Source of the DNA: an uncultured Eubacteriales bacterium | GTDB lineage: Bacteria > Bacillota > Clostridia > Oscillospirales > Oscillospiraceae | DNA: 47,700 nt | Assembly: GCA_900547405.1 (NCBI GenBank) | Contig: URGL01000010.1 | Coordinates: 1-47,700 of the forward strand | Reading direction: 5' to 3' | In this document: in pieces, positions 24,596 through 31,800 of the stretch | How positions within the stretch are numbered: the first letter of the stretch is position 1 | Layout of the letters: the number at the start of each line of letters is the position of its first letter | Notes under the pieces: model-generated | Databases searched by the model: none | Told to the model about the DNA's origin: nothing | Seen by the model: only the letters and a program-made list of their open reading frames with translations | Program-made: the position numbers and the translations under genes

Positions 24596-25723
24596 ATGGA
24601 ACAAACCAGACTCCGGGTTCTGTTTCTGGCCAATGTACCCTCCCCCTACCGGGTGGAGTTCTTCAACGTACTGGGCCGGGAATGTGACCTGACCGTTTTA
24701 TATCAGCTGCACAGCTCCGCCGAGCGGGACAAAAAATGGACCGCTCAGGCGGACACCTGCTACGCCCAGGTCTACCTGAAGGGCCGGGCCACCTCTGTTG
24801 ACAAAGCCCTGTGTCCCGGGGTGATCCCCTGGCTGCAAAAGGATTGGGATGCCATTGTGATCTCCGGCAACACCTCTCCTACGGAGCTGCTGGCCATCGC
24901 CTGGTGCAAGCTCCGGGGGATTCCCTACTGCCTGGAGGCAGACGGGGCCTTCCCCGGCTCCGGCCGCGGCCTCAAGGAGCTCATCAAGACCCAGGCCGTC
25001 CGTGGGGCCGCCATGTATCTCTCCACCTGCCGGGAGCTGGACAAATACTACCTGCACTACGGAGCAGAGGCCCAGCGCATCCGGCGGTATCGGTTCTCCT
25101 CCTTGGGAGAGGCAGATATTCTTCCCCGGTGCCCCAGCCGGGAGGAAAAGAACGCCATCCGAGGGGAGCTGGGCATCCGGGAAGAGAAGGTGCTGCTGTC
25201 CATCGGCCAGTTTATCCCCCGCAAGGGCATCGATCTGCTGCTCCAGGCCGCCAACGGCATGGACAAGCGCATCGGCATCTACATCATCGGCGGCACCCCC
25301 ACCGAAGAGTACCTGACCTTCGCCCGGGAAAACGACCTGACCAGTGTCCACTTCGTCCCCTTCCAGGAAAAGGAAGCCCTGAAACGCTACTACATTGCGG
25401 CAGATGCCTTTGTCCTGCCCACCCGGGAGGACATCTGGGGTCTTGTGGTCAATGAAGCCATGGCCTTCGGCCTGGGTGTGGTCACCACGGACCGGTGTAA
25501 TGCCGGGCTAGAGCTGATCCAAAACGGGAAAAACGGTTTCCTGGTGCCCACAGAGGATGTCCACGCCCTGCGGGAGGCCATTCTGGCCTGCCTGGTAGAC
25601 AGCCGCGCCCTGGGTCAGGCCGCCCTGGAGACCATCCGGCCCTACACGGTCCAGACTATGGCCGCGGACCACATCACCCACCTGACAGAATTTTCCCACA
25701 AAGATGAGGAATCTCCTACATGA
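24596..25723 (+). CDS. GT4-family glycosyltransferase
   Basis: 375 residues from ATG 24596 (MEQTRLRVLFLANVPSPYRVEFF), preceded by AGAGAGGAA. It has a GT-B fold of the CAZy GT4 type: an N-terminal LANVPSPYRV loop, a central LLSIGQFIPRKGIDLLLQA and the nucleotide-sugar motif EDIWGLVVNEAMAFG (E-x7-E) followed by NGKNGFLVP. It would transfer a sugar from an NDP-sugar onto a lipid-linked or surface glycan at the inner membrane face. Its TGA overlaps the ATG of an acyltransferase gene (ATGA), so the two products probably act together. Acceptor and sugar are unknown. Confidence 0.93.
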   Translation: MEQTRLRVLFLANVPSPYRVEFFNVLGRECDLTVLYQLHSSAERDKKWTAQADTCYAQVYLKGRATSVDKALCPGVIPWLQKDWDAIVISGNTSPTELLAIAWCKLRGIPYCLEADGAFPGSGRGLKELIKTQAVRGAAMYLSTCRELDKYYLHYGAEAQRIRRYRFSSLGEADILPRCPSREEKNAIRGELGIREEKVLLSIGQFIPRKGIDLLLQAANGMDKRIGIYIIGGTPTEEYLTFARENDLTSVHFVPFQEKEALKRYYIAADAFVLPTREDIWGLVVNEAMAFGLGVVTTDRCNAGLELIQNGKNGFLVPTEDVHALREAILACLVDSRALGQAALETIRPYTVQTMAADHITHLTEFSHKDEESPT

Positions 25724-26391
25724 ACAAAGAAAAAATACTGGGTATCCTGATGGCCCATCCCAAAGCCGCCAAAACGGGTTTCACCATTCTGAATCGTCTC
25801 CCCTTCCGCAATCGCTGGGGCAAGGAGCTTCGATGTGGCCTGTCCCTGCTCCGAGGCTGTAGGGTCGAGGGCTTTGGGGACAACAACCGGATCCTCATCG
25901 GGGACCTGGCCCGACTGACGGGCTGCGTTTTCCACTTTGAAGGAAACAACAACACCATTGTCATCGGGAACCGCTGCAATTGCGCCGACACAGTTTTCTG
26001 GGCCGAAGGGGATGGCAACACCATCACTCTGGGGGAACACGTGACCCTAACAGGCAGCGACCACCTGGCCGCCCTGGAAGGCACCCGGCTGGAAATCGGA
26101 CCGGACTGCCTGATTGCCAAGCAGGTATCCTTCCGCACCGGGGATTCCCACTCTCTGATAAAAAAAGGCACTCAGGAGCGGCTGAATCCCGCCAAGGATA
26201 TTCGGATCGGCGAACACGTGTGGATCGGCTCCCGGGTGACCCTCCTGAAAGGCTGTTCCGTAGCTGACCACTGCACGGTAGGTGCCAATTCCCTGGTCTG
26301 CAAGGCCCACCCCACTCCCAACTGCGTCCTGGCCGGTGTTCCGGCCAAGGTCCTCCGGGAAGGCACGGATTGGGTGCCGGAGGTGCTGTAA
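25720..26391 (+). CDS. Hexapeptide-repeat acyltransferase (LbH, maltose/capsule O-acetyltransferase type)
   Basis: 223 residues. A left-handed beta-helix of hexapeptide repeats ([LIV]-G-x4) runs through the middle (ILIGDLARLTGCVF, NTIVIGNRC, NTITLGEHVTL) and the C-terminal acetyltransferase block contains IGEHVWIGSRVTLLKG, NSLVCK and VLAGVPAKVLREG. The likely catalytic histidine is in GDSHSL. Such enzymes use acetyl-CoA to decorate surface polysaccharides. The ATG overlaps the preceding GT4 gene by four bases. A strong terminator follows the stop after six bases. Confidence 0.92.
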   Translation: MNKEKILGILMAHPKAAKTGFTILNRLPFRNRWGKELRCGLSLLRGCRVEGFGDNNRILIGDLARLTGCVFHFEGNNNTIVIGNRCNCADTVFWAEGDGNTITLGEHVTLTGSDHLAALEGTRLEIGPDCLIAKQVSFRTGDSHSLIKKGTQERLNPAKDIRIGEHVWIGSRVTLLKGCSVADHCTVGANSLVCKAHPTPNCVLAGVPAKVLREGTDWVPEVL

Positions 26392-26397
26392 TTACGT

Positions 26398-26434
26398 AAA
26401 ATCCCGCCTGTTTCGTGGAAACAGGCGGGATTTT
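26398..26434. terminator. Bidirectional intrinsic terminator
   Basis: Perfect 17-bp stem (AAAATCCCGCCTGTTTC at 26398-26414 with 26418-26434) and a 3-base loop. It gives TTTT on both strands and sits between the acyltransferase gene and the convergent glgP. Confidence 0.93.
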
Positions 26435-26442
26435 CGGATTTT

Positions 26443-28776
26443 TTAGAACTTCACAGGCTTGATGTGCCAGATCTCATCGGCGTACTGACGGATGGTACGG
26501 TCGGAAGAGAACTTGGAGCCGGAGGCAATGTTCTCCAGGCACTTGCGGCCGAAGGCCAGCCGGTCCGCATAGTCGCGGTTGGCGCGGAGCTTGGCATCGA
26601 TATAGGATGCGTAGTCCAGCAGCACGAAGTAGTTGTCGGCCTTATGCCAGGACGCGCCATCCAGCAGCGCATGGTACAGCTCCCGCTGGGCATCGTCGGT
26701 GGGGACGGTGCCGTCCACCAGCGTGTCAATGGCACGGTGCAGGTGGCAGTCGGTGTCGTAAATGCCGCGGGCGTAGTAGCTGTCCTTTGCGGCGTTGATC
26801 TCCTGGACGGTGTGGCCGAAGATATACTCATTCTCCTGGCCAGCCTCCTGGGCGATCTCCACATTGGCACCGTCCAGGGTGCCCAGGGTCACAGCGCCGT
26901 TGAGCATCAGCTTCATGTTGCCGGTGCCGGAAGCCTCAGTGCCCGCAGGAGAGATCTGCTCGGAAATATCGGCAGCGGGGATAATATGCTCGGCGTAGGA
27001 GCAGTTGTAGTTCTGCACAAAGACCACCCGGAGCTTATTGGACACCTCGGGGTCATTGTCGATCATCTTGGCGATCCGGTTGATATAGTGGATGATGGCC
27101 TTGGCCCGGGCATAGCCGGGGGCGGACTTGGCGCCGAAGATGAACACGGTGGGATGGAAGTCAGGCAGTTCGCCGTTCTTCAGGCGGAAATAGATATCCA
27201 CAATGGACAGGGCGTTCATCAGCTGACGCTTGTACTCATGGAGCCGCTTGACCTGAACGTCAAAGATGAAGTCGGGATCCAGCTGAGCGCCTTCCTTCTC
27301 GGCGATGACCTTGCACAGCTGCTCCTTCTTCTCATGCTTAATGGTATTGAACTGGCGCACCATGTCGTCATCGATCATGGGCTTCAGATCTGCCAGACGG
27401 TCCAGATCCTTCAGGAAGTCGCCGCCGATGCGGTACTTGAGGAGCTGGGTCAGCTCAGGGTTGCACAGGCCCATCCAGCGCCGGGGAGTCACACCGTTGG
27501 TCTTATTCTGGAACCGGTCCGGGAAGACCTGGTACCAGTCGTGGAACAGGTCGTCCTTCAGGATCTGGCTGTGGATCTCGGCCACGCCGTTGACATAGCT
27601 GCCAACGTAGACAGAGAGGTTCGCCATATGGGCGGTGTTGTCTTTGACGACGAAAAGGCCCGGGTGCTCCCGCTTCAGCTTCTCGTCAATGCGGCGGATG
27701 ATGTCCACGATCTCGGGGACCACGGAGGACAGCAGATCCAGGGGCCACTTCTCGAGGGCCTCGGACATGACGGTATGGTTGGTGTAGGAGAAGGTCCGCT
27801 GGGCAATGGAGAAGCTCTGGTCGAAATCCATACCCTCGGCCATCAGCAGCCGGATCAGCTCCGGGATGGACATGGCGGGATGGGTATCGTTCAGCTGCAC
27901 GGCATAGTAGTCAGCGAAGCGGCTCAGGTCGTTGCCGTGGGCGCTCTTAAAGGTCCGCAGCATATCCTGGAGAGACGCGGAGGACAGGACGTACTGCTGC
28001 TTGATGCGCAGACGCTTGCCTTCCAAAGTGGAGTCGTTGGGATACAGCACACGGGTGATGTCCTCAGCCTTGTTCTTCTGAGCCAGAGCCCGCAGGTAAT
28101 CCTGGTCGTTGAAGGCGGAGAAGTCCAGCTCCTCTTCGGCCTCGCACTGCCACAGCCGCAGGGTATTGATGTTGTTGGTGCCGTAGCCGATAATGGGCAC
28201 ATCGTAGGGAACGGCCAGCACGGTATGGTCCGGGAACTTGACTTTCACGGTGTGGTTATACCGGCGGTAAGACCAGGGATCGCCATACTTGGTCCAGTCA
28301 TCGGCATTTTCCTTCTGGCTGCCCTGCTCATCGAAGCTCTGCTTAAACAGGCCGAACTTATACCGCAGGCCGTAGCCGGACAGGGGGATATCGCAGGAAG
28401 CGGCAGAATCCAGGAAGCAGGCAGCCAAGCGGCCCAGACCGCCGTTGCCCAGTGCCGCGTCCTCGATCTCTTCCAGGCAGCTCAGATCCACGCCCTTTGC
28501 GGCGAAAAGCTGCTTCATCTCGTCCAGAATGCCCAGGTTATACAAATTAGAATACACAAGCCGGCCGATCAGGTACTCAGCGGAGAAATAGTAGGCCTTC
28601 CGCTGCTGGAGCCGGGCAGATTTGCTGGCCTTCCAGTTGTCGGAGATGGCCATCATCACAGCCTCGCCCAGAGCCTCGTGGAGCTCCTGGGGAGTGGCCT
28701 CCTGCAAAGACACGTCGTAGGTGTACTTCAGCTGTGCTTCGGTCCACCGGAGGATGTTTGCGCAATCGTAATTCAT
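26443..28776 (-). CDS. glgP: Glycogen/maltodextrin phosphorylase
   Basis: 777-residue cytosolic GT35 enzyme, slightly shorter than typical 790-830. It releases glucose-1-phosphate from alpha-1,4-glucans using pyridoxal phosphate and Pi. Signatures are YYFSAEYLIGRL near the N-terminus, ALGNGGLGRLAACF, QLNDTHPAMSIPEL, KTNGVTPRRW and the PLP-lysine segment EASGTGNMKLMLNGAVTLGT. The start is ATG 28776 (MNYDCANI), with GGAG seven bases upstream; a TTG two codons earlier is possible but less likely. No glycogen-synthesis genes are adjacent. It has its own promoter and shares a bidirectional terminator. Confidence 0.97.
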   Translation of the reverse strand: MNYDCANILRWTEAQLKYTYDVSLQEATPQELHEALGEAVMMAISDNWKASKSARLQQRKAYYFSAEYLIGRLVYSNLYNLGILDEMKQLFAAKGVDLSCLEEIEDAALGNGGLGRLAACFLDSAASCDIPLSGYGLRYKFGLFKQSFDEQGSQKENADDWTKYGDPWSYRRYNHTVKVKFPDHTVLAVPYDVPIIGYGTNNINTLRLWQCEAEEELDFSAFNDQDYLRALAQKNKAEDITRVLYPNDSTLEGKRLRIKQQYVLSSASLQDMLRTFKSAHGNDLSRFADYYAVQLNDTHPAMSIPELIRLLMAEGMDFDQSFSIAQRTFSYTNHTVMSEALEKWPLDLLSSVVPEIVDIIRRIDEKLKREHPGLFVVKDNTAHMANLSVYVGSYVNGVAEIHSQILKDDLFHDWYQVFPDRFQNKTNGVTPRRWMGLCNPELTQLLKYRIGGDFLKDLDRLADLKPMIDDDMVRQFNTIKHEKKEQLCKVIAEKEGAQLDPDFIFDVQVKRLHEYKRQLMNALSIVDIYFRLKNGELPDFHPTVFIFGAKSAPGYARAKAIIHYINRIAKMIDNDPEVSNKLRVVFVQNYNCSYAEHIIPAADISEQISPAGTEASGTGNMKLMLNGAVTLGTLDGANVEIAQEAGQENEYIFGHTVQEINAAKDSYYARGIYDTDCHLHRAIDTLVDGTVPTDDAQRELYHALLDGASWHKADNYFVLLDYASYIDAKLRANRDYADRLAFGRKCLENIASGSKFSSDRTIRQYADEIWHIKPVKF

Positions 28777-29011
28777 TTTCAAACTCCAATCTCAAGCGGC
28801 TTACTGCCGCTGTATGGTTATTCGGCGAAAACACGCCGTTTTCTTTTCGACAACGCTTCCGGCGATTCCGGAAGGTGCCTATACGATGGTCCAGGGTATA
28901 GATTAGCTTTTTTCTCTCCGTTTGTCAAGTGATTTCTGAGGATCCAAAGCCATTTTCGGCGCTGCAGAACCAATCTTTGTGGAAAATCTACACATTTTCA
29001 GGGGGTGTGTA
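28777..29011. other. Intergenic region upstream of glgP
   Basis: No gene is seen. On the minus strand it holds the glgP promoter and an untranslated leader of about 115 nt with two short hairpins (CGGCG...CGCCG near 28825-28840 and CTTCCGG/CCGGAAG at 28855-28873). I recognise no riboswitch class. The remainder toward 29011 is featureless and AT-richer. Confidence 0.6.
28900..28928 (-). promoter_or_regulatory. Sigma-A promoter of glgP
   Basis: Minus strand TTGACA (28928-28923), 17-base spacer and TAATCT (28905-28900). The -35 is consensus and the -10 moderate. Confidence 0.68.
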
Positions 29012-29083
29012 CAAAAAAAGAAAGCCCTCTCCCTGGAGAGGGCGTCCCGGACTTTGTCCGGGACGCCTTCCCCAGGGGAAGGG
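29012..29083 (-). terminator. Three-hairpin repeat-type terminator after the GLUG gene (copy D)
   Basis: On the minus strand three stems follow each other: CCTTCCCC/GGGGAAGG (29066-29082), GGCGTCCCGGAC with its complement (29041-29067) and GCCCTCTCC/GGAGAGGGC (29024-29043), then TTTCTTTTTTTG. The outer hairpins are the same modules as in the other dispersed repeats. Confidence 0.82.
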
Positions 29084-29088
29084 ATTTC

Positions 29089-31800
29089 TTAAGCTTTCTT
29101 CGCTTTTCGTTTCTTTCTTCTGGCAATGACCGCCAGGACCACCAGCACCGCCCCGGCGGCAATGGCCAGGGTCACCCACAGAGGGGTGGCATCGGCTGTC
29201 CTGCGGACCGCTACCCGGAAGTCGTTGCCCTCTGCGGCAAAGACCAGATAGCTGCCGTCGGTACTGGCGTCTGTCTCCTGCCAGCCGCTGCCCGTATCCA
29301 GGAATACACGGTAATCCTTATTCTTGTCCGGCTTGCGCAGGTGGATGGTGTGGCTGGCCCGATGGTCCTCAGGGACCTGGACACTCCAGCCCTTTTCGCA
29401 GCCGCCGGGCAGGTCCTCCGTAATCGTCTGGGCGTAGAGGCTCTCCCCTTCCGGGAATTTCCCCTCAGCCAGGATCTCCGCCAGGCCGGTCTCGCCGGAA
29501 TCGGCAGAGCCCTGAAGCTCCGTGTACTCGGCGGTGACCCGCTGGTCTGCCTGAACATGAACGGGATCCAGGTCCTTCCATACGCCGTTGTAGCCCTCCT
29601 TGGCGGGGACCTCCGGGATCTCCCGGAGGGTCTTGTTGTACTCTACCTCCCGGCTCTCGGTGGCATCATCGGATACGAAGGTAATGACCATCTTCCGGAA
29701 GGCGCCGGGCACATGGTCCAGAGCCATAAGCGCCCGATAGGTCACCGGCTCCGCCGCCTCCTGGTAGCTGATGCCGTCAATGCCCGCCAGCAAGTCGGAC
29801 TCCACAAAGACGTTGTTTTCCGCGGTGCCGTCCTCAGTGAGCTTGCCCAGAATGGCACCCACATACTCTCCTTCGCAGGTGACGGTCACAAGGGACCGGC
29901 AGTCGGTGACCTCATCGGCCTCACCGGCAATGCCGCCCACCAGGCTCTTGCCCACCAGGCCGCATTTGGCCCAGCAGTCCCGGACCTCCGCCTGAGACAG
30001 GCCCACAATGCCGCCCACCCAGTTGGCATCCTCGGAATCCATATAGCCGTAGCCCTCGCAGGCGATGATGGCCCCCAGGGTGCTCTTGCCGGCAATACCA
30101 CCGGCCACCTGCTTCTTGGCCTGGACGGTGCCGTGATTCACGCACTTGTACACCAGGCCCCGGGTCTTTACCGAGAAGTTCAGGGACTTGTCCCCGATGG
30201 TGGACAGATCGTCCTCCGGGTCCAGGTCGTTTTCCCAGGACAGGGCACCTACGATGCCGCCGGCGTTGATGTCCGCGTTCACGTCACCGTAGTTCACGCA
30301 GTCCCGGATCTTACCGGCGGAATCCTCTTCCACATCCTCGCCGGAGACATCCTCCGTCAGATTCTCATTGTCCTCCCGGCCGCTGAGGACGTTCACCACC
30401 CGGCTGATCTGGCTGCTCAGGTCCTGGATATCGTCCAGGATCGTATCCCCCTGGCCGGAGGCCGTATCCGCCAGGGAGCTCATGGCTTTGATGGTATCCG
30501 ACAGGCTCTCACCTACCAGTCCGGCAGCGGCCCACATTTCGTCAAGGCCTTCTACATGGATACTCGGCACTTCGATATCCGGGTAGCTCATGTCCGGGTC
30601 GATCTCCGTATCCGGGTCCGGCTTCACCACCGTAATATCCATCCCTTCGGAGATGACCTCCAGCAAATAGTTGATGGCCCCCACAAAGGTATTCGCGTTG
30701 TACTCCACCTTGCCCAAGCCGCTTTGAAGCGCGCTGTTCGCGCTGGCGGCATCGTTGGAGGTCCTGCTCAGGATATTGGACAGGGTCTTGGTCTCCTTCT
30801 CCAGCTTTTGCAGCGTATCCTCGCTGTACACCAGGACGTTGTTGGGCTCCATCTGGCCCAGGATGCCGCCGCCCTCCTTCCGGGCCTGGACAAAGCCGAA
30901 ATTCTCGCACTCTGCCATAAAGCCGCTGCTGGACCCCGCCACACCGCCTACATTATAGCCGGTGTGCTGGTAGCCAACGTCACCCTCGTTTTTGCAGCCC
31001 CGGATGACGCCGCTGCTGGAGCCCACTACGCCGCCAATATCGGAGCCGGAGATCTTGGTGTCCTCGGTGGTGAGCTTGGTAAAGGTGATGTCCTCCAGGT
31101 TGATGCTGTCGTCCGGGATCTGGGTGTTGACACTGGCCTTGTTGATGCAGCCTGTAACCACCCCCTCATTTTTGCCAACAACACCGCCTACCACCTTCGT
31201 GGCCCGGATATAGCCCTGGGAGGTGCAGGAGATGACACGGCCGGTAACCGCGTTGTAGCCCACCAGGCCCCCCACCTGATCGGTGGCCTCCAGGGTACCG
31301 GAGAAGGTGACATTCTGGATGGAGCCGTTGTTCACTCCCACCACGCCGCCGATCTTGGTGGCGCTGCCGGTGGGCAGGATCTTGCCCACCACTTCCAGAT
31401 TCATGATCTTGCCGTCCTTCTGAAGGTAGCGGAACAGGCCCTGGGCAGAGCCCTCCGCGTCGATCTTTACATTGGTAATTTTATGGTTCCCGCCGTCGAA
31501 GATGCCGCCGAAGGTGGGGATCTCCAGGTTGGGATGGTCCGCCAGGGAAATATTGTCCGTCAGGGTCACCTTCAGGTTCCGGCTGGCGCTGTCCAGACGG
31601 CACCGCTTGGCAAAGCTCACCAGGTCTTCTGCCGTGGCAATCTTCACCTCTTCATAGTGGGTGGGCTGGGTTTCCTCCGTGGTTTCCGCGGTCTGCTCCG
31701 TATCCTTCTTGGCCTCTGCCGCCTTGCTCTGCATCGGCAGGCTCAGGGCCAGGGTGGCTGCCAGCATCAGGCAGGCAAGCCGAGTCACATTCTTTTTCAT
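29089..31800 (-). CDS. GLUG-repeat cell-surface protein with internal helical region and C-terminal membrane anchor
   Basis: 903 residues. A signal peptide (to about residue 27, MQSKAA) is followed by an acidic linker and many GLUG-type repeats, e.g. FGGIFDGGNHKITNV, KIGGVVGVNNGSIQNVTF and QVGGLVGYNAVTGRV, which form a beta-helix-like array. At roughly residues 330-480 the repeats are interrupted by a helical region (LEKETKTLSNILSRTSNDAA, ILDDIQDLSSQISRVVNVLS), after which GLUG repeats resume. An InlB B-repeat-like module lies around 700-760. A transmembrane segment plus basic tail (about 880-903, RRKKRKAKK) anchors it. The ATG overlaps the MMPL gene stop (ATGA), so the pair is translationally coupled. 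Function unknown; association with the transporter is inferred. Confidence 0.88.
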   Translation of the reverse strand: MKKNVTRLACLMLAATLALSLPMQSKAAEAKKDTEQTAETTEETQPTHYEEVKIATAEDLVSFAKRCRLDSASRNLKVTLTDNISLADHPNLEIPTFGGIFDGGNHKITNVKIDAEGSAQGLFRYLQKDGKIMNLEVVGKILPTGSATKIGGVVGVNNGSIQNVTFSGTLEATDQVGGLVGYNAVTGRVISCTSQGYIRATKVVGGVVGKNEGVVTGCINKASVNTQIPDDSINLEDITFTKLTTEDTKISGSDIGGVVGSSSGVIRGCKNEGDVGYQHTGYNVGGVAGSSSGFMAECENFGFVQARKEGGGILGQMEPNNVLVYSEDTLQKLEKETKTLSNILSRTSNDAASANSALQSGLGKVEYNANTFVGAINYLLEVISEGMDITVVKPDPDTEIDPDMSYPDIEVPSIHVEGLDEMWAAAGLVGESLSDTIKAMSSLADTASGQGDTILDDIQDLSSQISRVVNVLSGREDNENLTEDVSGEDVEEDSAGKIRDCVNYGDVNADINAGGIVGALSWENDLDPEDDLSTIGDKSLNFSVKTRGLVYKCVNHGTVQAKKQVAGGIAGKSTLGAIIACEGYGYMDSEDANWVGGIVGLSQAEVRDCWAKCGLVGKSLVGGIAGEADEVTDCRSLVTVTCEGEYVGAILGKLTEDGTAENNVFVESDLLAGIDGISYQEAAEPVTYRALMALDHVPGAFRKMVITFVSDDATESREVEYNKTLREIPEVPAKEGYNGVWKDLDPVHVQADQRVTAEYTELQGSADSGETGLAEILAEGKFPEGESLYAQTITEDLPGGCEKGWSVQVPEDHRASHTIHLRKPDKNKDYRVFLDTGSGWQETDASTDGSYLVFAAEGNDFRVAVRRTADATPLWVTLAIAAGAVLVVLAVIARRKKRKAKKA

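Noticed and set aside
26464..28932. 822-codon plus-strand open frame over glgP
   Set aside because: Antisense shadow of glycogen phosphorylase; composition is artefactual and no family features are seen.
20190..29083. CRISPR array from the repeated GC-rich hairpins
   Set aside because: Copies are single, kilobases apart, variable in length and without regular spacers or cas genes.
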